Source of the DNA: Amycolatopsis pithecellobii
Lineage (GTDB): Bacteria > Actinomycetota > Actinomycetes > Mycobacteriales > Pseudonocardiaceae
NCBI RefSeq assembly: GCF_009707865.1
Contig: NZ_WMBA01000081.1
Location: forward strand, 1-32,592
Length of the DNA stretch: 32,592 nt
Reading direction: 5' to 3'
The notes beneath the pieces are model-generated. The model was not told the origin of the DNA, ran no database searches, and worked only from the letters and a program-made list of their open reading frames with translations. Shown here piece after piece: positions 24,438 to 32,124 of the stretch. Every line of letters starts with the position of its first letter. The stretch's first letter is position 1. The position numbers and the translations under genes were made by a program.

Positions 24438-25276
24438 CAAACTCTCCTTGTGGTGTCGGATTCTTCTGTGCGGAGTGTCCACTGTGCTATCTCGGCGTGG
24501 GTGGCGATCCAGACGTCGTCTCCCTGCGCCACCACGTGGTCGAGGACACGTTCGAAAACGGCGGCAAGCAACGGGCGCCCGCTGACATGAGCGTGCACGG
24601 TGAGGTTCAGGATCTCTTGCCTGCCAGTGGAAAGCAGATAGTCCAGCGTGGCGCACTGCACGTCTCCGATCGCCGCCGGTGCGGCGCGCACGTCGCTGAT
24701 ATCGCTGTGCATGATCGCCACCAGCGGACCGTGCGGCGTCCGGATCAGCCTGGGCAGTTCGGCATCGTTGTGGTCGCCCGACCACAGGTAGCCCGACCGT
24801 GCCAGCAGTTCCGCGGTCCGCGGGGAAGCGGTCGCCCGCGGGCTGAGCCAGCCGGTGGGCCGCACCCCGGACACCTCGGCGAACGCGGCGGTGCACCGTT
24901 CGATGACCTCGAGTTCCGCCTCGGGCGCCAGCATCGGCATCATGACGTCCTGGCTCACCGAATGGGCCGCGATCTCGTGCCCGGCCGCGACGATCGCCCG
25001 CACGGATTCGGGGTTCTGCTCCGCGGCGAGCGCGCTGGTGGGAAAGGTCGCCTTGAGCCGGCGTGACTCCAGGATGTCGAGCAGGCGCCACACCCCGGCG
25101 GTTGCCCCGTAGCGCGACCAGGAAATGCTGTGCAGGTCCGCCACGTCACCCCCGAGCGGCCACGACGTTGCCATCGGCGCGTAGACCGGCCAGTGGTCCG
25201 GCGACCAGTATTCGTAGGCGACGGTGATCATCACCGCGAGCGAACTTCCGTTCGGCCAGGCCGTCGGCGGGGTCAC
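24437..25276 (-). CDS. Polysaccharide-deacetylase family protein, PuuE/allantoinase-like
   Basis: A 279-residue NodB-fold hydrolase resembling the PuuE-type allantoinases and cyclic-imide hydrolases more than peptidoglycan deacetylases. Landmarks are MITVAYEYWSPD (16-27) in place of the usual TFDD, then SRYGATAGVWRLLDILE (54-70). NPESVRAIVAAGHEIAAHS (88-106) holds the metal-site His100 and His105. SGVRPTGWLSPR follows at about 135-146. No signal peptide is seen, so it acts in the cytoplasm. It starts at GTG 25276, which overlaps the upstream gene stop (GTGA). The family hydrolyses C-N bonds of cyclic amides and imides, and this context favours such a substrate over a polysaccharide (inference). 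Confidence 0.87.
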   Translation of the reverse strand: MTPPTAWPNGSSLAVMITVAYEYWSPDHWPVYAPMATSWPLGGDVADLHSISWSRYGATAGVWRLLDILESRRLKATFPTSALAAEQNPESVRAIVAAGHEIAAHSVSQDVMMPMLAPEAELEVIERCTAAFAEVSGVRPTGWLSPRATASPRTAELLARSGYLWSGDHNDAELPRLIRTPHGPLVAIMHSDISDVRAAPAAIGDVQCATLDYLLSTGRQEILNLTVHAHVSGRPLLAAVFERVLDHVVAQGDDVWIATHAEIAQWTLRTEESDTTRRV

Positions 25277-26466
25277 CGGCCGGCTCCCGCCGGCCTGCGC
25301 CAGCCTGCCAGCGCTTCGACCACTTCGGCGATGTCCTGCGGGGAGTGGTTTACCGACACCTGCAGGCGCAGCCGTGCCTCACCGCGAGGGACGACCGGGT
25401 GCGAAAGGGCGGTCGCGAACACCTGGTGCCGGCGCAGGTGACGGGCCGCGTCGTGGGCCGCGACATCGTCGCCGATGAGGACCGGAACGATCGGATGCTC
25501 GCCCGGCACGGTGGGCAGCCCCAGCCGGGTGATCCCCTCGCGAAGGCCTCCGATACGCGCACGAAGATCGGCGAGCGGCCGGGGATCGTCGGCCAGAATG
25601 TCCAATGCTGCCAACGCTCCCGCGACCACCGGGGTGGGCGGATTGTTCGAGAATATGAACGGTCGCGCGGTGGCCCGCATCGTGGTGACAAGGTCCGGAG
25701 TGGTCGCCACGAAGCCACCGGATGCGCCACCGAGCGCCTTCCCCAGTGTTCCCGTGATGATGTCGATCTGCCCCAGCGCACCCTGGGCCTCTGCCGTGCC
25801 ACGACCGGTCTCGCCAAGGACCCCGATTCCGTGGGAATCGTCCACCACCAGCAGCGCGTCGTGAGCACTGGTCAACTCGACGAGCCGGGACAGCGGCGCC
25901 TGGTCGCCTTCCATGCTGAATACGCCGTCGGTGACGACGATCTTGAGCGCATCCGCGGGTGCTCGCCCGAGAGCGTCCACCAGGACCGCGTGATCATCGT
26001 GGTCGTAGCGCGTGAGCTCGGAGACGGCTTTGCGCTGCGCGGATATGCCGTCGATGATGCTCGCGTGGTTGAGCCGGTCGGAGAACACCGCGAGCGTCCG
26101 GCCCGCCTGCCGGGCGAGCGTCGCCAGCACCTCGAAGACGGCGGCGTTGGCCGTCCAGCAGGACCCGTACAGCACACTGTCTCCGGTGCCCACCCAGCGC
26201 GCCAGCCGATGCTCCAGCGTGCGATGCGGGGCGGTGCTCCCGGACAGTACCCGGGTGGCGGCCATGCCGAGACCCCACTCACCGATGGCCGCGATGGCCG
26301 CGCCGGTGACACGGGGATCGCGCGCGAACCCGAGATAGTCGCAGGAGGCCATGTTGATGAGTTCCGCCGAGTCGAGGCGAACCCGGCCCCGCCCGGCCGA
26401 TTCGACGACCAGGGGCGGCCCGGTCGGTGCGCGCGCGATGTGATCGGAAATAACGCTGGGAATCAT
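25273..26466 (-). CDS. Alpha-oxoamine synthase family PLP enzyme (BioF/KBL-like)
   Basis: A 397-residue fold-type I PLP enzyme of the AONS/KBL/ALAS family. Landmarks are INMASCDYLGFARDP (37-51), TRVLSGSTAPHRTLE (71-85) and DRLNHASIIDG (130-140) with His134. VVTDGVFSMEGDQAPL (177-192) and DDSHGIGVLGETGRG (209-223) follow. The Schiff-base Lys243 is in ITGTLGKALGGASGG. The ATG at 26466 follows the ALDH stop by 11 nt. The family condenses amino acids with acyl-CoA (BioF, KBL) or runs the reverse cleavage. No other biotin genes are here, so biotin synthesis is unlikely. It probably acts on an amino-acid or 2-amino-3-ketoacid intermediate; the exact substrate is unknown. Confidence 0.88.
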   Translation of the reverse strand: MIPSVISDHIARAPTGPPLVVESAGRGRVRLDSAELINMASCDYLGFARDPRVTGAAIAAIGEWGLGMAATRVLSGSTAPHRTLEHRLARWVGTGDSVLYGSCWTANAAVFEVLATLARQAGRTLAVFSDRLNHASIIDGISAQRKAVSELTRYDHDDHAVLVDALGRAPADALKIVVTDGVFSMEGDQAPLSRLVELTSAHDALLVVDDSHGIGVLGETGRGTAEAQGALGQIDIITGTLGKALGGASGGFVATTPDLVTTMRATARPFIFSNNPPTPVVAGALAALDILADDPRPLADLRARIGGLREGITRLGLPTVPGEHPIVPVLIGDDVAAHDAARHLRRHQVFATALSHPVVPRGEARLRLQVSVNHSPQDIAEVVEALAGWRRPAGAGR

Positions 26467-26477
26467 GGCATCGACTT

Positions 26478-27923
26478 CTAGAAATAGATCGACTTGAGCT
26501 GCTGGTAGCTGGCCAGTCCTTCGGGGCCGAATTCCCGGCCGATACCGCTGGCTTTCACTCCGCCGAAGGGAGCGATCGGGTCCGACATGTAGTGGTTGAT
26601 GCCGAATGATCCGGTGCGGACCTGCCGGGCGATCTGCAGCCCGTGGTCGGTGTCCTGGGTCCACACCGAACCGCCGAGCCCGAAATCGGAATCGTTGGCC
26701 AGCCTGATCGCATCGTCCTCGTCCTCATAAGGGGTGATCACGAGGACCGGGCCGAAGATTTCCTCCTGCGCGATCACTTGCGCGTTGTCCACATCGGCGA
26801 ACACCGTGGGTTCCACATACCAGCCGCGCTCCCGATGCGCCGGCCTGCCACCGCCGGCGACCAGCCGCGCCCCGCCCGCCGTGCCCTGGGCGATGTAGCC
26901 CTCCACCCGCTCACGCTGCACCGCGGACGCCAACGGGCCGACCATGGTCGCCGCGTCGAGCGGATCACCCACCTCAAGCGACTCGGCCAGCGCCACGACC
27001 GCATCGACCACCTCGCCGTATCGGCTGCGCGGAGCCAGCACCCGGGTGCTGGCGAAACAGGCCTGCCCGTTGTTCATCATCGTCGCCGCGAAGAACTCGT
27101 CCCGCATCAGCTCGACACTCAACTCGGCGTCTTCGAGCACGATCGCCGCCGACTTCCCGCCCAGTTCCAGCGTCACCGGCCGCAACAGCCGGCCACAGAC
27201 CTCACCGACCTTCCGGCCGGCCGCGGTGGACCCGGTGAACGCGACCTTGTCGATACCGGGATGCGCCACCAGATAAGCGCCGACCTCCCGCCCCGCCGGG
27301 ACGATGTTGATCACCCCGTCGGGCACCCCGGCCTCCGCCACCGCCTCCCCCAACAGCACCGCATCCAGCGCCGTTTCCGGCGACGGCTTGATCACCACCG
27401 TCGCACCCGCCGCGAGCGCGGGCGCGTACTTCAACGACGCCAACGTCTGCGGCGCGTTCCACGGCACGATCGCGGCCACCACGCCGATCGGCTCGCGCCG
27501 CACGGTCACCGGCCTGCCCAGCAGCCCATCGCGGTGCTCCTCCACGACGGCGTCGCAGATCAAATCCGCGTAGTACCGCAACAGCAGGCCCGGCACGGTG
27601 CCCTCGAGGTTTTCCGACAACGCGATCGGCATCCCGTTCTCACTGCTCACCAGCCGGGTGATCGCCGTCTTGCGCTTGTCCAACGCGTCCGCCAGGCGCC
27701 GCATCACCTCCGCCCGCGCGTGCGGTTCCCCATGCGCCCAGCCGGTGGGCGAGTCGATCGCGCGGCGCGCCGCGGCCACCGCGCGATCGATATCCGCCTG
27801 CTGCCCCTCCGGCACCGAACCCAGCACCTCTTCGGTGTCCGCGTTGACAACCTCAAGACGTCGCGTCGAACTGGGTGCGCCCCACTCACCATCGATGTAG
27901 AGCAAGTTGTGATTGTCGGTCAT
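26478..27923 (-). CDS. NAD(P)-dependent aldehyde dehydrogenase
   Basis: A 481-residue ALDH of normal length. Catalytic Glu253 (LELGGKSA) and Cys289 (NNGQACFAS), the oxyanion Asn156 (VPWNAPQ) and cofactor Lys179 (VIKPSPET) are all present. The Rossmann loop is FTGSTAAG at about 229-236. The ATG at 27923 is preceded by a modest purine-rich site. The gene heads the leftward operon ALDH, alpha-oxoamine synthase, deacetylase, NmrA and faces the GlxA/AraC regulator across 71 nt. It oxidises an aldehyde to an acid, possibly a semialdehyde released by ring opening; that role is inference. Confidence 0.94.
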   Translation of the reverse strand: MTDNHNLLYIDGEWGAPSSTRRLEVVNADTEEVLGSVPEGQQADIDRAVAAARRAIDSPTGWAHGEPHARAEVMRRLADALDKRKTAITRLVSSENGMPIALSENLEGTVPGLLLRYYADLICDAVVEEHRDGLLGRPVTVRREPIGVVAAIVPWNAPQTLASLKYAPALAAGATVVIKPSPETALDAVLLGEAVAEAGVPDGVINIVPAGREVGAYLVAHPGIDKVAFTGSTAAGRKVGEVCGRLLRPVTLELGGKSAAIVLEDAELSVELMRDEFFAATMMNNGQACFASTRVLAPRSRYGEVVDAVVALAESLEVGDPLDAATMVGPLASAVQRERVEGYIAQGTAGGARLVAGGGRPAHRERGWYVEPTVFADVDNAQVIAQEEIFGPVLVITPYEDEDDAIRLANDSDFGLGGSVWTQDTDHGLQIARQVRTGSFGINHYMSDPIAPFGGVKASGIGREFGPEGLASYQQLKSIYF

Positions 27924-27957
27924 TCCATCACCCTGCCCGAACGAACCTCAGGACCGG

Positions 27958-28000
27958 GATTGGCCGACGAGACATCCTTGGATACATTTGGGCCATGACT
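27958..28000 (+). promoter_or_regulatory. 43-bp conserved promoter/operator element, copy 1
   Basis: It is 37/43 identical to the element at 30397-30439. The first 18 bases are identical, and differences fall mainly at the -10-like box. A -35-like TTGGCC at 27960-27965 and a -10-like TACATT at 27983-27988 are 17 bp apart. The predicted start falls on the A of the GlxA/AraC ATG at 27995, giving a leaderless mRNA. Conservation of the spacer, which promoters do not need, and the flanking TGGCC/GGCCA half-sites suggest that a regulator also binds here. Confidence 0.65.
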
Positions 28001-28975
28001 CATCGCGTCGCCGTCCTGGCCCTGGACCGGGTGAAAAGCTTCGACCTCGGCCTCGTCGCGCAGGTCCTCGAACACGCAGTCGACGCCTCCGGAAGGCCGC
28101 TGTACTCGGTCTCGACCTGTTCCCTCGGCGGGCGCCCGGTCCACACCAACCACGACTTCACCATCACCGTGCAGCACGACGAGTCGCTGCTGACGCGGGT
28201 CGACACGGTGATCGTGGCCGCGCAGGACGAACGCATGGAGTTCCCCGGGCCCGGCGAGCTCCCGGCGGAACTGACCGCCGCACTGGCCTCGATCCCGGCC
28301 CGCACCCGGGTGGTCAGCCTGTGCACCGGGACGTTCGTGCTGGCCGCGGCCGGAATGCTGGACGGCCTGACCGCCACGACCCACTGGGTCAAGTGTGAAG
28401 AACTCGCCCGCCGCTTTCCGGACATCGACGTCGACCCCCGGGTGCTCTTCGTGGACAACGGCCGCGTACTGACCTCCGCCGGAGCGGCGGCCGGTATCGA
28501 TCTGTGTCTCCACCTGGTGCGGCGGGATTTCGGAGCCGAAGTGGCCAGCGCGACCGCCCGGGTATGCGTTTTCGCCCAGTGGCGCGAAGGCGGGCAGGCG
28601 CAGTTCATCGAGGCCCCGGTTCCGGACGCGGCCGACCGGTCGACCTCGCCCACCCGCGAGTGGATCCTCGGCCGGCTGTCCGAGCCGTTGACGCTCGCGC
28701 AACTGGCCCGGCACGCACACATGAGCGTGCGGACGTTCACCCGGCGCTTCCGGGCCGAGGTCGGCCAGAGCCCCAGCCAGTGGATCATCGCCCAGCGGGT
28801 CAACCTCGTCCGCCGGCTACTGGAGTCGACCGATCTGAGCGTCGCGGAAATCGCGCGTGCCTCCGGCTTCGGGACGCCCTTGGTGCTACGTAAGCATTTG
28901 CGGGCCGTCGCTGGGCTGACGCCCGGCGCTTATCGCAACGCCCATGCGCTCGCAAAGCCCACCATGGCGGCGTGA
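27995..28975 (+). CDS. GlxA-type transcriptional regulator (DJ-1/PfpI domain plus AraC helix-turn-helix)
   Basis: A 326-residue protein. Residues about 3-190 form a DJ-1/PfpI (GATase-like) domain, with VVSLCTGTFVLAAAGMLDG holding the nucleophile-like Cys110, and ATTHW nearby. Residues 226-320 hold two AraC helix-turn-helix motifs: LAQLARHAHMSVRTFTRRF, and then LSVAEIARASGFGTPLVLRK. The ATG at 27995 has no Shine-Dalgarno sequence and sits about 7 nt past a -10-like box, so the mRNA is probably leaderless. It is divergent from the ALDH operon and likely its activator; the shared 43-bp element also makes the RibD/DHFR-like gene and the MDR/NIPSNAP genes candidates. GlxA proteins often respond to amine or amide metabolites. 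Confidence 0.93.
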   Translation: MTHRVAVLALDRVKSFDLGLVAQVLEHAVDASGRPLYSVSTCSLGGRPVHTNHDFTITVQHDESLLTRVDTVIVAAQDERMEFPGPGELPAELTAALASIPARTRVVSLCTGTFVLAAAGMLDGLTATTHWVKCEELARRFPDIDVDPRVLFVDNGRVLTSAGAAAGIDLCLHLVRRDFGAEVASATARVCVFAQWREGGQAQFIEAPVPDAADRSTSPTREWILGRLSEPLTLAQLARHAHMSVRTFTRRFRAEVGQSPSQWIIAQRVNLVRRLLESTDLSVAEIARASGFGTPLVLRKHLRAVAGLTPGAYRNAHALAKPTMAA

Positions 28976-28988
28976 CCTCGAAACGGCG

Positions 28989-29024
28989 AAATGCCTCCGC
29001 TCACCGTGGTGAGCGGAGGCATTT
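28989..29024. terminator. Bidirectional hairpin terminator
   Basis: The arms at 28989-29005 and 29008-29024 (AAATGCCTCCGCTCACC and its complement) are perfect, so at least a 15-bp stem forms with a small loop. It lies in the 60-nt gap between two convergent genes, and the flanking A and T runs would serve both directions. Partial pairing extends to about 28984 and 29028. Confidence 0.85.
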
Positions 29025-29035
29025 GCCGTGTGTTG

Positions 29036-29356
29036 TCAGCGAATCGCGGATGCCGGGGTCGGGACCACGCGGGTGACCACGATTTTCTCCGGAATCAGCA
29101 ACTCCTGGACGACGGGGGAAATCTCGTTCTGCCACCGGTCGCTCTCGTAGACCGCGGCGTAGCGCTCCTTGCGTTGCGCCTCGTCTTCAAAGCCCCGGAT
29201 CCACACGTAACCGTCCGGGTCGTCCTCGTCGATGAACGACGCGGTCACCGACATGCCCTTCGATTCCTGGAAGGGAATGACCACCTCTTCCATGTATCGC
29301 ACCCACTCGGCGCGACGGCCGGGCTGGGTCTGGTATCGGCGAATCTCGTAGAACAT
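29036..29356 (-). CDS. NIPSNAP family protein
   Basis: A 106-residue dimeric alpha/beta-barrel (ferredoxin-like) protein. MFYEIRRYQTQPGRRAEWVRYM at the N-terminus and YVWIRGFEDEAQRKERYAAVY in the middle are typical NIPSNAP features. The function of bacterial members is not established; they are common beside catabolic oxygenases and dehydrogenases. It starts 2 nt after the stop of the upstream MDR gene, so the two form an operon that ends at the hairpin at 28989-29024. Confidence 0.88.
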   Translation of the reverse strand: MFYEIRRYQTQPGRRAEWVRYMEEVVIPFQESKGMSVTASFIDEDDPDGYVWIRGFEDEAQRKERYAAVYESDRWQNEISPVVQELLIPEKIVVTRVVPTPASAIR

Positions 29357-29358
29357 GC

Positions 29359-30327
29359 TCAGCTTTCCTGGACCCGCAGGACGAGCTTTCCCTGCGTACG
29401 GTTGGTTTCTCCGCGGGAATGGGCCTTGGCGACCTCCTCGAGCGGGTAGGTCTCCTCGACCGCGATCGACACCTCTCCGGCGTCGATCAGGCCTGCGATA
29501 CGGGCAAGAGCCGGCGCGTCGGGTTCGACGAGGAACGCGCTGGTGCGTACGCCCTTGGCCTCGGCCCGGCTGAGGAGATCCGCGGAGACCCCGGAGGGGA
29601 TCGTGACAATCAGGCCACCGGGACGCAGCACTTCGAGCGAACGGATACTGGTGTCCTGCGCGTCGCCGATCAGGTCGATGACGACGTCCACGTCCCTTAC
29701 GGCGTCCTCGAAGCGGACCGCCGTGTAGTCGACGAGTTCGTCAGCACCCAGCTTCGTCAGCCAATCGTGCCGGCCACGACTGGCCGTGCCGATGACGTGG
29801 GCGCCGAGGTGCTTGGCGAACTGGACGGCGAGGTGCCCGACCCCGCCGGCGGCCGCGTGGATCAGCACTCGTTGACCGGCTTGGACATCGGCGGTGTCCA
29901 CAAGGGACTGCCACGCGGTCAATGCGGCCAGCGGTACGGCGGCTGCCTCCTCGTGGCCGACCTTGGTGGGCTTGCGGGCGAACTGGCGGGACGGCGCCGT
30001 GACGAACTCGGCGTATCCGCCCGCGGCGCGGGGAAACCACGGCATGCCGTAGACCTCATCGCCGGGTTTGAGCGTGGTCACGCCGAAACCCACTTCCGCC
30101 ACCACGCCGGACACGTCCCAGCCGAGGATGAACGGCGGCTCGCCCAGTACACCGGCCATGCCCGAGCCGGCGCGGGTTTTCCAGTCCACCGGGTTGATTC
30201 CGGCCGCGTGCACCCGCACGAGAACCTCGGTCGGGAGCGGTGTGGGCCGGGGAACCCGTTCGACCCGGAGGACTTCCGGGCCACCGAAATCGTGCTGGAC
30301 CACCGCGCGCATCAACGATGCGGACAT
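29359..30327 (-). CDS. NADP-dependent MDR oxidoreductase (quinone oxidoreductase-like)
   Basis: A 322-residue medium-chain reductase without the structural-zinc cysteine cluster. MRAVVQHDFGGPEVLRVERVP opens the GroES-like domain, GWDVSGVVAEVG replaces the zinc GHE motif, and the Rossmann motif LIHAAAGGVGHLAVQFAKH lies at about 148-166. The ATG at 30327 is chosen because AGGAG lies 8 nt upstream; the longer frame extends into the divergent promoter region. These enzymes reduce quinones or enones with NADPH. It is followed 2 nt later by the NIPSNAP gene and is divergent from the RibD/DHFR-like gene across a region carrying the second 43-bp element. Confidence 0.92.
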   Translation of the reverse strand: MSASLMRAVVQHDFGGPEVLRVERVPRPTPLPTEVLVRVHAAGINPVDWKTRAGSGMAGVLGEPPFILGWDVSGVVAEVGFGVTTLKPGDEVYGMPWFPRAAGGYAEFVTAPSRQFARKPTKVGHEEAAAVPLAALTAWQSLVDTADVQAGQRVLIHAAAGGVGHLAVQFAKHLGAHVIGTASRGRHDWLTKLGADELVDYTAVRFEDAVRDVDVVIDLIGDAQDTSIRSLEVLRPGGLIVTIPSGVSADLLSRAEAKGVRTSAFLVEPDAPALARIAGLIDAGEVSIAVEETYPLEEVAKAHSRGETNRTQGKLVLRVQES

Positions 30328-30396
30328 ACACCATCTCCTGAGAACACTGTCCGAAGGCTTACGCTGCGACCTTGCACGATCGAAGGCGTGTTCCGC

Positions 30397-30439
30397 GATT
30401 GGCCGACGAGACATACTTGGTTATGTTCGGGCCATCACT
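30397..30439 (+). promoter_or_regulatory. 43-bp conserved promoter/operator element, copy 2
   Basis: Second copy of the 27958-28000 element, same orientation relative to the rightward gene. The -35-like TTGGCC at 30399-30404 and the -10-like TATGTT at 30422-30427 are 17 bp apart. The predicted start at about 30434 gives a 40-nt leader before the RibD/DHFR-like ATG. It sits in a divergent intergenic region, as does copy 1. Confidence 0.65.
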
Positions 30440-30473
30440 GGCGCGAACGACCCGGAACCACGGAGCGTTCACC

Positions 30474-31037
30474 ATGCGGAAACTGATAGCGACAGTGTTC
30501 AACTACTCCCTCGACGGCTTTCTCGCCGACGAGGGCACCGATTTCTGGAAGTTCTGCTTCGATCTGCCCGAAAACCGTCGACCCGACGACCCGGTGCGAC
30601 TCGACTTTCTCCGCAGCGCCTATGCGCACCTCATGGGCCGCACCGCCTACGAGGCCATCTCACGGTCCATGACGACGTCCCCGGACCATCCGTTCGCCGA
30701 CATCCTGAACACGGCGCGCAAGGTCGTCTTCTCGCGGACTCTGCACAAAGCGGGCTGGGCCAACACCGCTATCGCCAATGGTGATACGGCCGACGAGATT
30801 TACCAACTCCGGCGAGGCGGCGACGGCCACATGGTGGTCTGGGGCGGCATCACCCTCTGGCGCTCGCTCATGCGGCTCGACCTGATCGACGAACTCCAGC
30901 TGACCATGTACCCCTACGTCGCGGGCGAGGGCACCCGGCTGTTCGCCGGCTCCCCCAGGTCCTACCAGCTCGATCTGGTGTCCAGCAAAGCCTCCAGGAG
31001 CGGGCTTGTAGAGCTGCACTACCGGCGACACCGCTGA
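30474..31037 (+). CDS. Dihydrofolate reductase family protein (RibD C-terminal-like)
   Basis: A 187-residue protein of the RibD C-terminal/DHFR-like fold. MRKLIATVFNYSLDGFLAD is the typical opening. MGRTAYEAISRSM and VFSRTLHKAGWANTAI are NADPH-binding region features, and MVVWGGITLWRSLMRLDLIDE is the GG-S motif near the cofactor. The ATG at 30474 has GGAG about 7 nt upstream. Such stand-alone proteins are NADPH-dependent reductases of mostly unknown substrate, not essential folate enzymes. It ends 2 nt before the convergent 82-aa gene. Its promoter carries the 43-bp element shared with the GlxA/AraC gene. Confidence 0.9.
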   Translation: MRKLIATVFNYSLDGFLADEGTDFWKFCFDLPENRRPDDPVRLDFLRSAYAHLMGRTAYEAISRSMTTSPDHPFADILNTARKVVFSRTLHKAGWANTAIANGDTADEIYQLRRGGDGHMVVWGGITLWRSLMRLDLIDELQLTMYPYVAGEGTRLFAGSPRSYQLDLVSSKASRSGLVELHYRRHR

Positions 31038-31039
31038 CG

Positions 31040-31288
31040 TCAGGTTCGCACTTTCAGGCGCAGGGAATCCTTGTCCCAGCCCGAAATCCGGAAACCCCCC
31101 AGACCCGCCACACAGCTGTACCAGACGGCATGACGGCTGCCCGTGGCGCGGCGGTCGATCTCGAAGCCGGTATCCGCGCTCACCGCGAAATAGGGACCAG
31201 TCCGTTCGACCCGGACGCGCTCGTCGCGCTCGGCAACCTCGACGATCGGGACGTTCTCCGGCACGTCCAGGAAATAAACCGTTGCCAT
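31040..31288 (-). CDS. Hypothetical 82-residue protein co-translated with maleate isomerase
   Basis: I do not recognise the family. The protein is short and soluble in appearance, with no signal peptide or membrane segment, and ends LRLKVRT. It begins MATVYFLDVPENVPIVEVAE. Alternating hydrophobic residues and the segment HAVWYSCVAGLGGFRISGWDKD suggest a small beta-rich domain with one Cys and three Trp/Tyr aromatic residues. Its ATG overlaps the maleate isomerase stop (ATGA), and the frame has the same codon bias as its neighbours, which supports it being real. It may be a small accessory or second enzyme of the maleate step. Confidence 0.7.
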   Translation of the reverse strand: MATVYFLDVPENVPIVEVAERDERVRVERTGPYFAVSADTGFEIDRRATGSRHAVWYSCVAGLGGFRISGWDKDSLRLKVRT

Positions 31289-32067
31289 CAGATACTCGTC
31301 TTGTGCCGGACGGCGACGTCGTAGAAATCCGTCCCGGATTCGAGCAGCGAACCGGCGCCCGGCACCGCCGCCGGCACGTCGAGCGCCCGCAGGATGCTGA
31401 ACGCCCCGGCCGTGGCCGCGCTGATCACCGGAAGGCCGAATTCGGCCTCGGCCTGGGCGATCAGCGACAACGACGGCATCTGGACGCAGGCGGAAAGGAC
31501 GAGCGCGTCCACTCCGGTCAGATCCAGCTCGCGGGCGGCCGCCATGACACGGGATCCTTCGATGCAGCCGACGGCATGGTTGTCCTCGACCTCGAGTGCA
31601 CGGTAGTCGGCGACGGTGACGCCTTCATGCTCGATGTAGTCCACAACCTTGCGCGCCAGCGGCGCCATATACGGCGTCACCAGAGCGACCCGGCGGACCG
31701 ACAACGCCGCGAGCGCCTCCATCAAGGCCCCGGCACTCGACCGGATCCGGGCCGGCGAATCACCGGTCGCCAGCTGCTCGGCGATCAGCGACTCGACCCG
31801 ATGGTGCTCCCCCCGCTCCCCGGCCATCAGCGCGACCAGGCACGCATAGAGGATCACGTCCGGCCCCGCATCGGCGATCTCGATGACGCACCGTTCCCGT
31901 TGCACGTTCATCGCCGCCAGCCCGGCCGGGCTGACCGTCGTCATCCGCATCCGCGAGGAGTGAAAACTGATGTCGAGCCCCGCCTGCCTGCGCAGGATTT
32001 CCGGAAGCTCCGTCTCCACCGTCACGTTCGAACTCGGGACGATCAGCCCCACTCGCCTGTGTGCCAT
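31288..32067 (-). CDS. maiA: Maleate isomerase (maleate cis-trans isomerase)
   Basis: A 259-residue Asp/Glu-racemase-fold protein. The N-terminal GLIVPSSNVTVETE, the nucleophile segment VILYACLVAL with Cys76 and the second-half SACVQMPSL with Cys194 are the hallmarks of maleate isomerases. The cysteine numbers coincide with those I recall for the Nocardia farcinica enzyme. The reaction is maleate to fumarate, the last step of nicotinate, maleamate and some gentisate or hydroxypyridine routes. The ATG at 32067 has GGGAG about 6 nt upstream and a strong promoter in front. No maleamate amidase or N-formylmaleamate deformylase is recognised nearby. Confidence 0.93.
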   Translation of the reverse strand: MAHRRVGLIVPSSNVTVETELPEILRRQAGLDISFHSSRMRMTTVSPAGLAAMNVQRERCVIEIADAGPDVILYACLVALMAGERGEHHRVESLIAEQLATGDSPARIRSSAGALMEALAALSVRRVALVTPYMAPLARKVVDYIEHEGVTVADYRALEVEDNHAVGCIEGSRVMAAARELDLTGVDALVLSACVQMPSLSLIAQAEAEFGLPVISAATAGAFSILRALDVPAAVPGAGSLLESGTDFYDVAVRHKTSI

Positions 32068-32094
32068 GTGTCTCCCTCAATCACTGGTGAGACC

Positions 32095-32124
32095 AATCTA
32101 TGGCCTTTTCATCTCATATGTCAA
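32095..32124 (-). promoter_or_regulatory. Sigma-70-type promoter of the maleate isomerase operon
   Basis: Read leftward, TTGACA (32124-32119), an 18-bp spacer and TAGATT (32100-32095) form a near-consensus promoter in an AT-rich stretch. Transcription would begin near 32088, about 20 nt before the ATG. A small dyad ACGT-GT-ACGT at 32132-32141 lies just upstream of the -35 box and could be part of a control site. Confidence 0.6.

Noticed and set aside
25273..26466. Biotin biosynthesis role for the BioF-like protein
   Set aside because: No bioA, bioB, bioD or other biotin genes are in the window, and the operon partners are catabolic, so a biotin role was not claimed.
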